9,865 bases of DNA from JBGAWK01 sp044227665 (GTDB lineage: Bacteria; Bacteroidota; Bacteroidia; Chitinophagales; JADIYW01), in contig JBGAWK010000072.1 of NCBI GenBank assembly GCA_044227665.1, positions 1 through 9,865 of the forward strand. The letters are read 5' to 3'. Shown piece after piece: positions 7,939-9,865 of this stretch (its first letter is position 1; every line of letters begins with the position of its first letter). A program made the translations under genes and the position numbers. The notes beneath the pieces are model-generated. The model was not told the origin of the DNA. It did not search any database and was given only the letters and a program-made list of their open reading frames with translations.

Positions 7939-9013
7939 CTATCTATGTAAAAGATACGCCTTGATAAAAGGGGTGAGATTGCCATCCAAAACATCATCGG
8001 GATTGGTAGATTTATGTCCTGTACGCAAATCTTTCACCCACCTATCATCCAAGACATAGCTGCGAATTTGTGAGCCCCATTCGTTCTTCATCTTTCCGGC
8101 TTCCAATTCTTCTCTGGCTTTGCTTCTTTTCTCCAATTCCAATTCATATAGCTTGGATTTCAGCATCTTCATTGCTGTCTCTCTGTTCTGTATCTGCGAG
8201 CGTTCTATCTGACATTCGCATACGGTTCCCGTAGGTAGATGTCGTACCCTTACTGCCGATTCCGTCTTATTTACATGCTGCCCACCGGCACCGCTAGCCC
8301 TAAAGGTATCCCATTCCAAATCTGCCGGATTAATTGTAATATCTATAGTGTCATCTACTACTGGATGTACAAATACCGATGAAAAAGAAGTCATACGTTT
8401 GCCTTGTGCATTGAATGGAGACACCCGCACTAGACGATGCACGCCATTTTCACCTTTGAGCATACCGAAGGCATAATCCCCTTCAAATTCCAAGGTAGCA
8501 GACTTTAGCCCTGCTACATCGCCTGCCTGATAGTCTAATTGCTTTACCTTAAAACCTGATTTCTCTCCCCACATCGTGTACATACGAAGCAGCATACTCG
8601 ACCAATCACAGCTTTCTGTGCCTCCAGCTCCGGCATTGATTTCCAAAATTGCACCCAGTAGGTCTTCTTCATTCTTCAATGTAGAGCGGAATTCAATATC
8701 TTCGCAGGCTTCCACAGTAGCAGCATACGCCATATCTACCTCGCTATCGGTAGCATCACCGGAAAGCGAAAATTCATAAAATACTTCTGTATCATCCAAT
8801 AGTTTCTCTAGGTAGTGCATTTGCGCTACCCAATACTTTTTTTGCTTTATCGCCTTTAATACTGCTTGTGCTATTAGCTGGTCTTCCCAAAAGTTTGGTG
8901 CTAAAGTTTGTGCCTCTTCATCTTTTATTTGTTCAATTTTGGCATCTATGTCAAAGATACCTCCTCAAGGTAGTAACCTTCTGCTTTAGCGTATCTAGCT
9001 GCTCTTTTAACAT
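7939..9013 (-). CDS. prfB: Peptide chain release factor 2, with programmed +1 frameshift
   Basis: RF2 ends translation at UGA and UAA. The frame starts at the ATG at 9013 (MLKEQLDTLKQKVTTLRRYL, 20 codons) and meets an in-frame TGA at 8953-8951. Skipping T8953 continues with GAC (D-I-D-A-K-I-E-Q-I...) into the long frame, giving 357 residues, about the normal RF2 length (365 in E. coli). The ATG at 8820 is only an internal Met (residue 65); starting there would delete the N-terminal helical part. In the full protein the tripeptide SPF (198-200), which selects UGA, lies in HRLVRVSPFNAQGKR. The catalytic GGQ (243-245) lies in RASGAGGQHVNKTESAVR and drives peptidyl-tRNA hydrolysis; the Gln is normally methylated by PrmC. 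The gene ends in TAG, a codon read by RF1, immediately next to the stop of the convergent barrel gene. Expression should be autoregulated: low RF2 favours frameshifting. Confidence 0.97.
8950..8965 (-). promoter_or_regulatory. prfB programmed +1 frameshift site
   Basis: Read on the minus strand the site is AGG AGG TAT CTT TGA C. AGGAGG (8965-8960) is an internal Shine-Dalgarno-like element three bases before the slippery CTT (8956-8954). The stop TGA (8953-8951) follows, with C (8950) giving a poor termination context. It differs from the E. coli site by one base (AGGGGG there). When RF2 is scarce, the ribosome pauses at UGA, the Leu-tRNA slips from CUU to UUU, and translation continues with GAC. 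All elements are intact. Confidence 0.96.
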
Positions 9014-9017
9014 ACTG

Positions 9018-9025
9018 CAAATATA
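9018..9025 (-). promoter_or_regulatory. Candidate -7 box of prfB
   Basis: On the minus strand TATATTTG (9025-9018) is an exact match to TAnnTTTG. No TTG lies at the expected -33 distance. Only four bases separate it from the prfB ATG, so if it is used the mRNA would be leaderless or nearly so. No better box is visible in the 120-base divergent region. Confidence 0.3.
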
Positions 9026-9111
9026 TGGCTTTGCCTTATATAAATTTTATCTCAGCAGGATATCCATATTAAGAAAAATAAATTATTTATACAACGAACC
9101 ATTTATGGCTT

Positions 9112-9119
9112 TATTTTTG
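9112..9119 (+). promoter_or_regulatory. Candidate -7 box of the 9134 gene
   Basis: TATTTTTG matches TAnnTTTG and lies 14 bases before the ATG at 9134, giving a leader of under about 10 bases. No TTG is found near -33. This is a motif-only call in AT-rich sequence. Confidence 0.35.
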
Positions 9120-9133
9120 AAATAAAAATTGTC

Positions 9134-9778
9134 ATGAATTTTATTGTCATGCTTATATGTATGCTTATACCCTTCGTCGGGCATGGGCAGACAGCATCAT
9201 CTGAAGATATATCCTCTACCAAAAAGAATACCCTTGGCATCTCTTACTACGGAGACCTAAGTTTTAATGAAAAATCTTTTAAAATTAATCCGGGATTAGA
9301 GGTCAACTATGCATGGCAAATTCTTGGCAAATCATATCACAAAGGCAATTCTTACAGCAATAGCTATAAGGACAGACAGATGTTCCTGAAACCCTTTTTC
9401 AACTTCTATATACGCCAACACTACCAAACTGGAGTAGGCTTGGGCGCCGATTTGTCTTATCGTTCTACTAGTGCCAAAGGACTATTTTGGGATGTAGCTA
9501 TAGGTGGTGGTTATTTACATACTTTCTATAACGACCCCGTCTATGAACAAGTAAATGACAGTACTTTTAAGCAAATAAGATTTCAAGGTAATCCCAATGT
9601 AATGATAAGAGGCAACCTTCATGTGGGCTACGACTGTAGTAAAAAATATCAAGGCATACCCGTCGCTTTCTTCATAGGTGGTGGCACATTCCTAAGGTAT
9701 CCTCAAGCTCACGCTTGGGTAATACGCCAGTACATAGATGCAGGCGTAAATATTATTCTTTCAAAAAAATCTAAATAA
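9134..9778 (+). CDS. Secreted, probable outer-membrane beta-barrel protein of unknown function
   Basis: A 214-residue protein that I do not recognise as a named family. The N-terminus MNFIVMLICMLIPFVGHG/QT is a signal peptide, with likely cleavage after residue 18. The mature part has barrel-like alternating strands: NTLGISYYGDLSF, FKINPGLEVNYAWQIL, MFLKPFFNFYIRQHYQTGVGLGADLSYRS, FWDVAIGGGYLHTFY, NVMIRGNLHVGYDC, VAFFIGGGTFLRY and YIDAGVNIIL. A full-length product starting at 9134 fits the candidate -7 box just upstream; Met6 or Met10 would spoil the signal peptide. Its stop TAA overlaps the ATG of the following lipoprotein gene by one base (TAATG), pointing to translational coupling and a shared task at the outer membrane. 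The pairing of a barrel protein with a lipoprotein is common in Bacteroidota, but the function here is unknown. Confidence 0.75.
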   Translation: MNFIVMLICMLIPFVGHGQTASSEDISSTKKNTLGISYYGDLSFNEKSFKINPGLEVNYAWQILGKSYHKGNSYSNSYKDRQMFLKPFFNFYIRQHYQTGVGLGADLSYRSTSAKGLFWDVAIGGGYLHTFYNDPVYEQVNDSTFKQIRFQGNPNVMIRGNLHVGYDCSKKYQGIPVAFFIGGGTFLRYPQAHAWVIRQYIDAGVNIILSKKSK

Positions 9779-9865
9779 TGAAAAAGTTTTTCTCTATAAA
9801 AAATAGTATCCTCACAGCCATAATACTGATAAGTGCTTGTACTAAAATTGACGTACCGAATGGCT
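9778..9865 (+). CDS. Lipoprotein, N-terminal fragment (runs off window end)
   Basis: Only 29 codons are visible, starting at the ATG that overlaps the previous stop (TAATG). They read MKKFFSIKNSILTAIILISAC followed by TKIDVPNG. The basic start, the hydrophobic core and the lipobox ISAC with Cys21 form a type II (lipoprotein) signal peptide. The protein should be lipidated at Cys21 after signal peptidase II cleavage and anchored in a membrane, probably the outer one. The one-base overlap with the preceding barrel-like gene suggests coordinated synthesis. No domain can be assigned because the rest lies outside the window. Confidence 0.85.
   Translation, partial: MKKFFSIKNSILTAIILISACTKIDVPNG

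Noticed and set aside
9024..9112. Nine-base direct repeat TATGGCTTT at 9024-9032 and 9104-9112
   Set aside because: Two copies only, no longer similarity around them and no obvious role; probably chance or minor.
8868..9125. 85-codon plus-strand open frame over the prfB start region
   Set aside because: It lies antisense to the N-terminal coding part of prfB and its recoding site and has no recognisable domain; the RF2 reading on the minus strand explains this DNA.

Overview
The window looks like ordinary chromosomal DNA from a member of the Bacteroidota. The reasons are its AT-rich composition, several small secreted beta-barrel-type proteins whose signal peptides end just before Gln (A-x-A/Q-like sites), a DUF1573 protein, starts with almost no Shine-Dalgarno sequence, and TAnnTTTG elements (the Bacteroidota -7 box) ahead of three genes. 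I cannot place it more finely from sequence alone. There is no sign of mobile elements, CRISPR, tRNA or rRNA, and no intergenic stretch exceeds about 120 bases.

Layout. Bases 1-3932 (+) hold a tight three-gene cluster: the 3' part of a two-repeat M16 zinc-protease-family gene, an NtrC-type sigma-54-dependent response regulator 14 bases downstream, and a small outer-membrane beta-barrel protein 9 bases after that. Bases 4001-6413 (-) hold a two-gene unit: an unrecognised protein with a possible LEA14/WHy-like domain and a highly charged helical tail, followed after 13 bases by an APC-superfamily amino acid permease. Bases 6453-6490 form a good intrinsic terminator for the next minus-strand gene, a secreted DUF1573 protein with a lysine-rich tail (6518-7135). 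A divergent region separates it from a PorT-like outer-membrane protein (7243-7938, +).

That gene converges with prfB with no base between the two stop codons. The prfB gene (7939-9013, -) is split by the classical programmed +1 frameshift: an in-frame TGA at codon 21 within AGGAGG-TAT-CTT-TGA-C. The frameshifted product reads as an intact 357-residue release factor 2 with SPF and GGQ motifs. A second divergent region leads to another secreted, probably barrel-forming protein (9134-9778, +), whose stop overlaps the start of a lipoprotein gene cut off by the window end (9778-9865).

Most of the window concerns the cell envelope (peptidase, barrel proteins, lipoprotein, amino acid uptake), plus one regulator and one translation factor. 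I found no convincing undescribed system. The points most worth a second look are the intact prfB recoding site, the orphan sigma-54 regulator between a protease and a barrel protein, and the unfamiliar gene coupled to the permease.
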